Assembly: GCA_019245255.1 (NCBI GenBank) | Contig: JAFARV010000256.1 | Span: 1 to 7,308 of the forward strand | DNA length: 7,308 nt | DNA from: Acidobacteriaceae bacterium | GTDB lineage: Bacteria > Acidobacteriota > Terriglobia > Bryobacterales > Bryobacteraceae | Direction: 5' to 3' | Part shown: in pieces, positions 1 to 6,577 of the stretch | Numbering within the stretch: the stretch's first letter is position 1 | Layout of the letters: each line of letters opens with the position of its first letter | The notes under the pieces: model-generated | Databases searched by the model: none | Told to the model about the DNA's origin: nothing | Seen by the model: the letters and a program-made list of their open reading frames with translations, nothing else | Position numbers and translations under genes: made by a program

Positions 1-438
1 GCCCACCTGTTTGCCTGGGTTGTTGGTAACACGCCCATGTTCAAACCGCAGGTTCAGGCAGCCATGTTGGCCCTCGCCAAGGAAGCGGCCAACGTGGGCT
101 TTGGAGCGGCTCTGTTGCGCGGTATTTTTGCCGTTTGGCTGATCGCGATGGTCGTGTGGATGCTCGCCGCCACAGATGTTGACCGCGTGCTGGTGATTGT
201 CATTCTGACTTACACGGTCGGGCTGGCGGGCTTGACGCACATCATTGCCGGAAGCGTCGAAGTTCTCTTTCTCGTCATGGTCGGGGCGAAAAGCTGGTTA
301 TCGATCGCGTGGACGTATTTGCTTCCCACTTTGATCGGAAATAGTATCGGAGGAGTCTCGCTAACCGCCGCAGTGAATCACGCCCAGGTGGTCGCAGGCA
401 TGGCGCCCCGTAACACCGGACGGATCGTAAGCGCCTAG
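1..438 (+). CDS. Formate/nitrite transporter (FNT) family protein, YfdC-like, C-terminal part
   Basis: The reading frame is open from base 1, so the 5' part is missing and the ATG at 37 is internal; 145 residues are visible before TAG. FNT proteins are inner-membrane pentameric channels for small monovalent anions such as formate, nitrite or hydrosulfide. Counting from the first visible codon, hydrophobic segments lie at about residues 35-57, 63-95 and 103-130. The HIIAGSVEV stretch and the GNSIGG glycine-rich motif followed by an NHAQV tail are what I associate with the YfdC branch of the FNT family, whose substrate is not well established. The family is fairly sure, the substrate unknown. 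A 187-base gap separates it from the kinase gene, so co-transcription is uncertain. No clear terminator follows it. Confidence 0.85.
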   Translation, partial: AHLFAWVVGNTPMFKPQVQAAMLALAKEAANVGFGAALLRGIFAVWLIAMVVWMLAATDVDRVLVIVILTYTVGLAGLTHIIAGSVEVLFLVMVGAKSWLSIAWTYLLPTLIGNSIGGVSLTAAVNHAQVVAGMAPRNTGRIVSA

Positions 439-625
439 CTTGGCTATGGCCGGCTCCAGTTGACCACGATCTACAAGATCCATTGGCGAGGTCGTCTTAC
501 TCAGGGGATTCCGAGTGCATACGTCGGCGAAAGAGGTGCTGGACCGGAGAATTTCGAAATGAGACGCCCACGTAACTCACGAGAGTAGAAGACCGGCCTG
601 AGTATCGCCGGTATGGCCCAAAAGA
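439..625. other. Intergenic region upstream of the sensor kinase gene
   Basis: This 187-base gap probably carries the promoter of the signalling cassette, but I cannot identify one. TTGACC at 460-465 resembles a -35 box but has no acceptable -10 box 16-18 bases downstream. Small symmetric elements are present: GATCT/AGATC with a 3-base loop at 468-480, the perfect 10-base palindrome ATTTCGAAAT at 551-560, and ACCGGC/GCCGGT at 592-612. None is followed by a T-run, so no intrinsic terminator is called for the upstream gene. Confidence 0.5.
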
Positions 626-634
626 ATGACCGGC
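592..634 (+). promoter_or_regulatory. Possible mutually exclusive hairpins around the kinase start codon
   Basis: ACCGGC at 592-597 can pair with GCCGGT at 607-612 across a 9-base loop. The same GCCGGT can instead pair with a second ACCGGC at 629-634, which would put the ATG at 626 in a 16-base loop. There is no clear Shine-Dalgarno sequence here. The two pairings exclude each other, which is the geometry of a simple translational switch, but six-base repeats of this kind arise easily by chance. Confidence 0.2.
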
Positions 635-3082
635 GTGTACGATCTAAACCTTGTAGCTTTGTCGATTGCGATCGCAATCCTTGCCTGTTACGCAACCCTT
701 GAATTCGTTGCGAGAGTATCCGCAAACACTGGAGGGCTCCGTTTGGCATGGCTCTGCGGCGGATCGGTTGCGATGGGTACCGGCATCTGGTCGATGCACT
801 ACGTCGGCCTGCTTGCATTTACTCTGCCGGTCGCCGTGCAATACAACTGGCCTATCGTGCTGTTGTCGCTCCTCGCGGCCATAGCTGCTTCCTACGTGGC
901 CCTTCTCGTCGCAAGCGGGAGCACACTGGGTCTGCGCCGAATTTTCTTGGCGAGTCTGCTGATGGGCGGCGGCATTTCCGGCATGCACTACATCGGGATG
1001 GCTGCAATGCGAATGCAGGCAGCTTGTCATTGGTCGCAACCAATGGAGGCTCTCTCGATTCTGCTGTCAGTTGTGATCTCTTTCGTGGCTCTTAGGCTTG
1101 CTTTCTACTTCAAGGCCGACGGACAGCGATTCTGGAAAAGGTTTGCCGCTTCCATTCTTATGGGTTCTGCCATTCCCGCGATGCATTACACAGGAATGGC
1201 AGCGGTGCACTTCAGCCATTCGGGCATTCGGCCGTCCGGCGCTCACTTGATAGGCATTTCCTCCCTTACCCTAATCACGATTGCCTGCGTGAGCTTCGGG
1301 GCGCTCGGGTTAACGCTTGTTCTCGCACTGCTTGACCGGCAATTCTCAGCACACGCCGCCGAGTTAGTCAACACCGAACGACGATATCGCGAGTTGGTCG
1401 AATCGGCGAGCATGGTGCTGTGGCGCAGCGACACCGGCATGCGTCATTTTTCATTTGTTAATCGGGAGGCGGAGACACTGCTGGGTTATCCGACGGACCG
1501 CTGGCTCAGTGATGCTTCCTTCTGGCACGACCACGTTCACCCCGAAGATCGAGAACTGGTCGCATCCCGCATGGCTCAGAGCCGGCTCGGCGTGGCGAGC
1601 GCGCCTTTCGAGCATCGAATGGTTTCCGCAAGCGGCGAGACCGTCTGGGTGCGCACGGCTTTGCGTGTTGTGGCGACGGCGAAGGGTCACGAGATCTTCG
1701 GGCTGACCCTCGACATCACCGAACGAAAGCGCGCCGAAGAAGCATTTCAGCAGGAGCGGCGCCTATTCCAGGCGTTGATGGACGCCTGCCCCGATGGTAT
1801 CTATTTCAAGGATCTGGACAGCAGCTTCGTCCGGATCAATAAGGCGCAGGCAGCAGCCTTAGGACTGTCCGACCCTAGTGAAGCCATTGGCAAATCGGAC
1901 GCCGACTTCTTCAGCGCTCCCCATGCTGAACAGGCTCGCGCAGACGAGAAGAAAATCATCGACACCGGCCAAGCCTTGATCAATTTCGAGGAATTGGAAA
2001 CGTGGCCCGACGGACGGAACACTTGGGTTTCGACTACCAAAATGCCGCGGCGTGAGGCCAGCGGCGAAATTTGCGGAACGATCGGCATATCGCGCAGTAT
2101 TACCGAACGCAAGCTGGTCCAGCAGCGGCTTCAGGAGCGTACCCAGGAGTTAATGAAGAGTAACGCTCGCCTACAACGCGAAATGAAGGAGCGCCGTCTG
2201 CTTGAGGCTCAACTCCTGCATTCGCAGAAGCTGGAGTCGATCGGTCAACTTGCGGCCGGTATTGCTCACGAAATCAACACGCCCATTCAGTATGTCAGCG
2301 ACAATTGCAGGTTCCTTGGTGATTCTTTCGAGCAGTTGGCTTCTGTTCTGAATGCGTATTCGAATCTGCTCGAAGCCGCTCGTCGAACCAAATTCAGCCC
2401 CGACGTGGTTCGTGCAGTGGACACCATCATCGAGGCAGCGGATCTGCCTTATCTCATTGACGAGATTCCCCTGGCTATCGGCCAGTCAAACGAAGGAGTC
2501 GAACGCGTAGCTCGCATCGTCCGCGCACTGAAGGAGTTCTCGCATCCAGGTTCGAAGGAAATGAAGGTGATTGACCTGAATCGCGCCATCGAGAACACTC
2601 TGATTGTCTGTAGAAACGAATGGAAGCTGGTCGCGGACACCGAGCTCGAATTGGATTCCGCTCTTCCGCCCGTCCACTGTTTGGCCGACGAGTTAAATCA
2701 GGTAATCCTAAACCTGGTTGTAAACGCCGCACATGCGATTGGAGATAGCCCAAAAAAGGATACGAAAGGCAAAATCACGGTTTCGACGAAGCGAAAAGGG
2801 GATCTTGCCGAAATCAGAGTGAAAGACGACGGCACCGGAATTCCCAAGAGGATTCAGTCACGAATCTTCGACCCATTCTTCACCACTAAGGAAGTAGGCA
2901 GAGGTACCGGTCAAGGCTTGGCCATTGCTCGGGATGTCATCGTGAACAAGCATGGCGGTTCACTGACGTTTGAAACCGAAGAGAATGTGGGAACCACGTT
3001 TATTGTCACCTTGCCAATTACTCGCAATGTCGCGTCGACCGGTTCTCAGACCGATGCTTCGCACGCTGAGTCACTCAAATGA
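626..3082 (+). CDS. MHYT-PAS-PAS sensor histidine kinase
   Basis: An 818-residue membrane sensor kinase. Residues 1-240 form an MHYT domain with about seven membrane segments and three MHY motifs at 57-60, 120-123 and 186-189 (MHYV, MHYI, MHYT); this domain has been proposed to bind copper and sense diatomic gases. PAS domain 1 spans about 252-370 and ends in DITERK; PAS domain 2 spans about 378-497 and ends in SITERK. A charged coiled coil (about 497-535) leads to the H-box AHEINTP with phosphoacceptor His548. The ATPase domain has an N-box at 691-704 (NQVILNLVVNAAHA), G1 DGTGIP at 735-740, F-box DPFF at 749-752 and G2 GRGTGQGLA at 758-766. All catalytic boxes look intact. The ATG at 626 gives the usual MHYT beginning (YDLNLVALS). 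An out-of-frame ATG lies at 613, and no good ribosome site is seen. It probably phosphorylates the two downstream receiver proteins. Confidence 0.93.
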   Translation: MTGVYDLNLVALSIAIAILACYATLEFVARVSANTGGLRLAWLCGGSVAMGTGIWSMHYVGLLAFTLPVAVQYNWPIVLLSLLAAIAASYVALLVASGSTLGLRRIFLASLLMGGGISGMHYIGMAAMRMQAACHWSQPMEALSILLSVVISFVALRLAFYFKADGQRFWKRFAASILMGSAIPAMHYTGMAAVHFSHSGIRPSGAHLIGISSLTLITIACVSFGALGLTLVLALLDRQFSAHAAELVNTERRYRELVESASMVLWRSDTGMRHFSFVNREAETLLGYPTDRWLSDASFWHDHVHPEDRELVASRMAQSRLGVASAPFEHRMVSASGETVWVRTALRVVATAKGHEIFGLTLDITERKRAEEAFQQERRLFQALMDACPDGIYFKDLDSSFVRINKAQAAALGLSDPSEAIGKSDADFFSAPHAEQARADEKKIIDTGQALINFEELETWPDGRNTWVSTTKMPRREASGEICGTIGISRSITERKLVQQRLQERTQELMKSNARLQREMKERRLLEAQLLHSQKLESIGQLAAGIAHEINTPIQYVSDNCRFLGDSFEQLASVLNAYSNLLEAARRTKFSPDVVRAVDTIIEAADLPYLIDEIPLAIGQSNEGVERVARIVRALKEFSHPGSKEMKVIDLNRAIENTLIVCRNEWKLVADTELELDSALPPVHCLADELNQVILNLVVNAAHAIGDSPKKDTKGKITVSTKRKGDLAEIRVKDDGTGIPKRIQSRIFDPFFTTKEVGRGTGQGLAIARDVIVNKHGGSLTFETEENVGTTFIVTLPITRNVASTGSQTDASHAESLK

Positions 3083-4275
3083 TCAACATTCTTTTCGTCG
3101 ACGACGAGAGCAACCTGCTCGATGCTCTGAAGCGCGCCACCCGTCCCTTGCGCAACGAGTGGTGCACTCTGTTCGCTAATGGGGGCGCCGAAGCACTGCG
3201 AGTGCTAGAGGAAACACCGTGCGATGTCATCGTGACCGACATGCGCATGCCAGGAATAGACGGCCTGGCCCTACTTGAGGCGGTTTCGCATCGTTACCCG
3301 GGCATGGTGCGAATTATTTTTTCGGGCCAGTGCGACACCTCCACCATCGTCAAAGCCGCTGCTATCAGTCACCAATATCTGTCAAAGCCATGTGATATCG
3401 AGATTCTGAGATCAACGGTCAGCCGGGCCGTAGGAATGCGCAAACTGTTGAGCTCACCGGCCCTGGTGCAACTCATGTCCGCATTCGACAGGATTCCAGT
3501 TTTGCCGTCCGTTTATTCGCAACTTACGCTGCTGCTGAACGACGATCGGACCTCCATCGAGCGAATCGGGGCGGTGATCGCTCAAGACATGGGTTTGTGT
3601 GCGAAAGTTTTGCAGCTCGCCAACTCGCCCATATTCGGTCTCAGACATCCCATATCCAGTCCCGAAGCGGCTGTCGGGGTTCTTGGGTTCGACATGCTCA
3701 AGAATTTGGCTTTGGCGATGCACGTCTTTCAGCAATATGAAACGGCAATCAAGAGCTTCGATATTGAGAGCTTGTGGCAACACAGCTTCCGGACTAGCCT
3801 GTACGCGGCAAATATTGCGCGGTTGGTGGCGCCCTCAGATTCCCGGTTGCGGGAGCAGGCACAAGTAGCGGGGCTTCTGCATGACATCGGGCATCTGCTG
3901 CTTGCCTGTAACATGCCAGACCTCTTTGAGCGCGCCATTCAACTCGCCTCGGAGCGGGGAATCGATCTGTTTGAGGCGGAGCGGGAATTACTAGGGGCCT
4001 CGCACGCAGAAGTTGGGGCCTACGTTCTGGCGCTTTGGGGATTGCCGGACGAAATTACTGAAGCGATCCTCCATCATCACCAGGTTCGCTCGTGTGAGAG
4101 CCGAGTTGCCTTCGCCGTGCACATCGCGGACGCGCTGGAATACCGGCATGGCTCGAAGGATTTGCCGGGGGACCGGCATCAGGTCGACGTTGCGTTGTTA
4201 GAGGAGCGGGGTCTGGTCGATGAGTTCAAGTCATGGGAGGAATCATGCTGCACCCTTCACACCCAAGCTTCATAA
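3079..4275 (+). CDS. Response regulator with REC and HDOD domains
   Basis: A 398-residue cytoplasmic protein. The receiver domain (about 1-118) has the acidic pair D8-D9, phosphoacceptor D54 (VTDMRMPG), S82 and K103 followed by P104, so it should be phosphorylatable. From about 132 to 345 it is an HDOD domain, starting near FDRIPVLP and including the LQLANSPIFG segment. It keeps H235 (WQHS), the HD dyad H268-D269 within LHDIGH, H309 (SHAEVGA) and H332-H334. HDOD proteins usually act in signalling through protein contacts rather than a proven enzyme activity. The last 50 residues look like a non-conserved tail. Its ATG overlaps the kinase stop codon (ATGA, 3079-3082) and only a weak GAG lies upstream, which points to translational coupling and makes the kinase its likely partner. 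There is no DNA-binding domain, so it is unlikely to be a direct transcription factor. Confidence 0.92.
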   Translation: MINILFVDDESNLLDALKRATRPLRNEWCTLFANGGAEALRVLEETPCDVIVTDMRMPGIDGLALLEAVSHRYPGMVRIIFSGQCDTSTIVKAAAISHQYLSKPCDIEILRSTVSRAVGMRKLLSSPALVQLMSAFDRIPVLPSVYSQLTLLLNDDRTSIERIGAVIAQDMGLCAKVLQLANSPIFGLRHPISSPEAAVGVLGFDMLKNLALAMHVFQQYETAIKSFDIESLWQHSFRTSLYAANIARLVAPSDSRLREQAQVAGLLHDIGHLLLACNMPDLFERAIQLASERGIDLFEAERELLGASHAEVGAYVLALWGLPDEITEAILHHHQVRSCESRVAFAVHIADALEYRHGSKDLPGDRHQVDVALLEERGLVDEFKSWEESCCTLHTQAS

Positions 4276-4309
4276 CTTGCAAGATGACCTGGTCAGCCCT
4301 ACGCGGATC

Positions 4310-4321
4310 GAGAGATAGATG
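4310..4321 (+). promoter_or_regulatory. Ribosome binding site and GTG start with overlapping ATG-stop
   Basis: GAGAG at 4310-4314 lies six bases before the GTG at 4321, supporting that start. The protein then begins MTEKILCVDDE, exactly where a receiver domain should. Two bases upstream, an out-of-frame ATG (4319-4321) is immediately followed by TGA, a start-stop pair overlapping the true start. Confidence 0.55.
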
Positions 4322-5451
4322 TGACAGAAAAGATTCTATGTGTGGATGACGAGTTGGCGATTCTCGCCGGCTTCCAGCGTCAGTTTCGGAACCAATTTAG
4401 TATTGTCAGTGCGGTAAACGGGCAGCAGGCTCTCGACACGTTTGCTGAGAGGGGGCCATTCGCCGTAGTTATGTCCGACTACAACATGCCCGGCATGAAC
4501 GGCCTGCATTTTCTTCGCAGAGTTCGTGAGCAGTCCCCCGATACGGTTCGCATCATACTGACCGGGAAGGCCGATGCCGAAGCTGGTCTTGCGGCTGTGA
4601 ACGAGGGAATTTTATTCCGCTTCTTGACTAAGCCCTGTTCTCCTGACCTGCTGGCAGCTACGTTCAGAGCTGCTCTGGCACAATACCGTCTCATCGTTTC
4701 AGATCGGACCTGCACCGAACGCATCGTCGAAGCAAGTACGGGGTTGTTGGCCGACATCCAGAAATATATGCAGCCAGAAGTTATCGCTCGTGTATCGAGA
4801 GTCGAGACATTGGTTCGCGAACTTTTGTCGCTGTTGCAAATCGCCGAGCCATCTCGTTTCGAGCTGGCAGCTAAACTATCTCACCTTGGATGCATCGGAG
4901 TACCGGCCTCTGTAGTTACCACGATCCTGACGGCCGGCGAAGGTTCGGAAGACGAGAAGCTGGCGTTTCAGAAACACGCAAAAATAGGGTCCCAAATTCT
5001 GAGAAACACTCCTGGCTTGGATTCCGTTGCCACTATGATCGAACGTCAGTTTGATATTAAACCCGATTTCATCTCGGATCAACCATTGAAGGAAATCAAT
5101 CCGGTAATCATGGGATCGCAGTTACTACGATTGGCGAATACTCTCGACTCTCATCTGCTCGCGGGAAAAACCTACTCGGATGCAATCAACCGGATGTCTT
5201 TCGGCGACCAGAAAAACGATCCGGTGCTCATCGAAGCTCTGAAGACCGCAACGAAGCGCGAAGCAACCATACAACGACGGACTATCTTTCTGAACAGCAT
5301 GCGAACTGGCATGTTGGCCCAGGACGATTTCCTGACTCACTCAGGGCTTCTCATTGTGGCAAAGGGAGCCACCATTTCCAACAAAACTCTGTTAGAGTTG
5401 CAGCACAACTTCGAAACAGGAAACATCGATTTAGCTGCAAGCTTCCGGTGA
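4321..5451 (+). CDS. RpfG-like response regulator with degenerate HD-GYP domain
   Basis: A 376-residue cytoplasmic protein starting at GTG. The receiver domain (1-120) is complete: D9-D10, phosphoacceptor D53 (MSDYNMPG), T81 and K104-P105, with the FRFLTKPC ending typical of RpfG-family regulators. HD-GYP enzymes hydrolyse cyclic di-GMP using an HD dyad and a GYP motif. Here residues about 130-310 keep the overall pattern, but the LHDIGKIGIP stretch reads LSHLGCIGVP (186-195), so the dyad is replaced by S187-H188. H219 (KHAKIGSQIL) is kept, the usual HHE reads as Q243-F244-D245, and no GYP motif is present. Catalytic activity is therefore unlikely; a binding or scaffold role is inferred. Residues about 320-369 form a small C-terminal module (TGMLAQDDFLTHSGLLIVAKG) resembling tails in other HD-type signalling proteins. 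It follows the HDOD gene by 45 bases and is probably in the same operon. Confidence 0.88.
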   Translation: MTEKILCVDDELAILAGFQRQFRNQFSIVSAVNGQQALDTFAERGPFAVVMSDYNMPGMNGLHFLRRVREQSPDTVRIILTGKADAEAGLAAVNEGILFRFLTKPCSPDLLAATFRAALAQYRLIVSDRTCTERIVEASTGLLADIQKYMQPEVIARVSRVETLVRELLSLLQIAEPSRFELAAKLSHLGCIGVPASVVTTILTAGEGSEDEKLAFQKHAKIGSQILRNTPGLDSVATMIERQFDIKPDFISDQPLKEINPVIMGSQLLRLANTLDSHLLAGKTYSDAINRMSFGDQKNDPVLIEALKTATKREATIQRRTIFLNSMRTGMLAQDDFLTHSGLLIVAKGATISNKTLLELQHNFETGNIDLAASFR

Positions 5452-5514
5452 AAACAACTGGCGCCGCACGAATTTCCAACTCAGCGCCTACCCCCGCGTC
5501 ACAATAAAGAACAC
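5452..5514. other. Short intergenic gap between signalling and metabolic genes
   Basis: This 63-base gap holds GGCGC (5460-5464) and GCGCC (5484-5488), a 5-base inverted repeat with a 19-base loop and no T-run. I do not call a terminator or a promoter. Because the function changes across this gap, a transcription boundary is likely here but is not visible. Confidence 0.35.
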
Positions 5515-6543
5515 ATGAGGGTTGGACTGCTGGGTACCGGAGCGATTGCCAACAAGCACGCCCAGGCGTACCGTAATCTCGGTTTCGAACTGGCGGCTTG
5601 TTCGAACAAGAGCGAGGCGCGCGGCCGCGAGTTCGCTGCCCGGTGGAACTGTGAGTTTGTGGGCGATTACGAAGCGCTGTGCCATTCTCCGGCGCTCGAC
5701 TACGTCGATGTCTGCACGTTTCCCGACTTCCATTTGCCGCCGGTTCTTGCCTGCGCGGAAATCGGGCGCCATATCCTTCTCCAAAAACCGATGGCCACGA
5801 ATCTTGACGATGCACAGTGCATTCTGGAGGCTGCCCACAAGGCTGGCATCGTCCTCGGAGTAGTCAGTCAGAAACGTTTTGACGATCCGATCATTTTTCT
5901 GAAGCGAGCTCTCGCGGCAGGAAGGCTTGGCAAACTGATTGAGGCGGACGCGTACGTCAAGTGGTTTCGGAGCGACGAATACTATTCGCGGCCGATCAAA
6001 GGTAGCTGGGAAGTAGAAGGCGGCGGCGCCCTGATGAACCAGGCCATTCATCAGGTGGATTTGCTGTTGTATCTGGCAGGCCCGCTCGAGCGCGTACAGG
6101 CAATGTGGCAGATTGGAGCACGCCACCGCATCGAGGCCGAAGATGTCGTCAACGCACTGCTCGGGTTTCGTTCAGGCATCACCGGAGTCATCCAGGCTTC
6201 GACGGCATTCTGGCCGGGCTACACTGAGCGCATCGAGATACACGGCACGAAAGGGAGCGCCATTGTGTCCGGGGACCGGCTGACATCATGGGACGCGTTG
6301 AACGATGAGGAAGCAAACGCGGCCGATCCAGCCCCGGTAGAGCAGGATGCTGCATCCGGCTCGTCCGATCCGATGGCTATCCGCCTCACGTCGTTTGAGC
6401 GGCAGTTCACGGACTTCGCTGCTGCGATTCGTTCCGGGAGGAAACCGCTGACTGATGGAGAAGCTGGGTATCGTGCGCTCGAGGCGGTGCTCGCCGTGTA
6501 CACCGCCTGCCGGGAAAGCCGGTTCGTACAATTAACCTCTTAA
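5515..6543 (+). CDS. Gfo/Idh/MocA family NAD(P)-dependent oxidoreductase
   Basis: A 342-residue protein, the normal length for this family of sugar and cyclitol dehydrogenases. The N-terminal Rossmann fold begins with GLLGTGAIANKHA (residues 4-16), the dinucleotide-binding GxGxxA. The catalytic EKP motif appears as Q90-K91-P92 (LLQKPMA). In the C-terminal substrate domain, GGGALMNQAIHQVD (169-182) carries H179 and D182, the expected active-site histidine and aspartate. Residues about 260-290 are an acidic, Ala/Ser/Pro-rich loop of low complexity. The substrate cannot be told from the sequence; alternatives include myo-inositol or amino-sugar dehydrogenation. The ATG at 5515 places the Rossmann motif at the very N-terminus, as usual, but there is no clear ribosome site. 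It lies 30 bases before thrB and may be co-transcribed with it. Confidence 0.92.
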   Translation: MRVGLLGTGAIANKHAQAYRNLGFELAACSNKSEARGREFAARWNCEFVGDYEALCHSPALDYVDVCTFPDFHLPPVLACAEIGRHILLQKPMATNLDDAQCILEAAHKAGIVLGVVSQKRFDDPIIFLKRALAAGRLGKLIEADAYVKWFRSDEYYSRPIKGSWEVEGGGALMNQAIHQVDLLLYLAGPLERVQAMWQIGARHRIEAEDVVNALLGFRSGITGVIQASTAFWPGYTERIEIHGTKGSAIVSGDRLTSWDALNDEEANAADPAPVEQDAASGSSDPMAIRLTSFERQFTDFAAAIRSGRKPLTDGEAGYRALEAVLAVYTACRESRFVQLTS

Positions 6544-6559
6544 GCGGAAAACTCCATTT

Positions 6560-6577
6560 ATGGCTCAATCGGAATGA
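6560..6577 (+). CDS. Possible five-codon mini-ORF coupled to thrB
   Basis: ATGGCTCAATCGGAATGA encodes MAQSE, and its TGA overlaps the thrB start codon as ATGA at 6574-6577. GCGGAAA at 6544-6550 could serve as its ribosome site, while thrB itself has no site at normal spacing (GGA at 6571-6573 touches the ATG). It has no Thr or Ile codons, so it is not a classical threonine attenuation leader. It could support termination-reinitiation coupling, or be chance. Confidence 0.2.
   Translation: MAQSE

Noticed and set aside
460..488. TTGACC as a -35 promoter box before the kinase
   Set aside because: No -10-like hexamer lies at 16-18 bases; the bases there read ATTGGCG, so a sigma-70 promoter is not supported.
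748..1095. Open frame of 115 codons on the + strand inside the kinase gene
   Set aside because: It is in another frame of the MHYT region; the three MHY motifs show which frame is real.
5460..5488. GGCGC/GCGCC inverted repeat as a terminator
   Set aside because: The stem is only 5 bases with a 19-base loop and no T-run.
5351..5815. Open frame of 154 codons on the - strand
   Set aside because: It crosses the end of one real gene and the start of another, is rich in Arg and Ser, and has no recognisable motif.
5488..6126. Open frame of 212 codons on the - strand
   Set aside because: It lies antisense to the well-supported oxidoreductase, shows no recognisable domain, and is expected from the codon bias of the + strand gene.
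6544..6573. Threonine attenuation leader before thrB
   Set aside because: The space is only 30 bases, the mini-ORF has no Thr or Ile codons, and no terminator hairpin is present.
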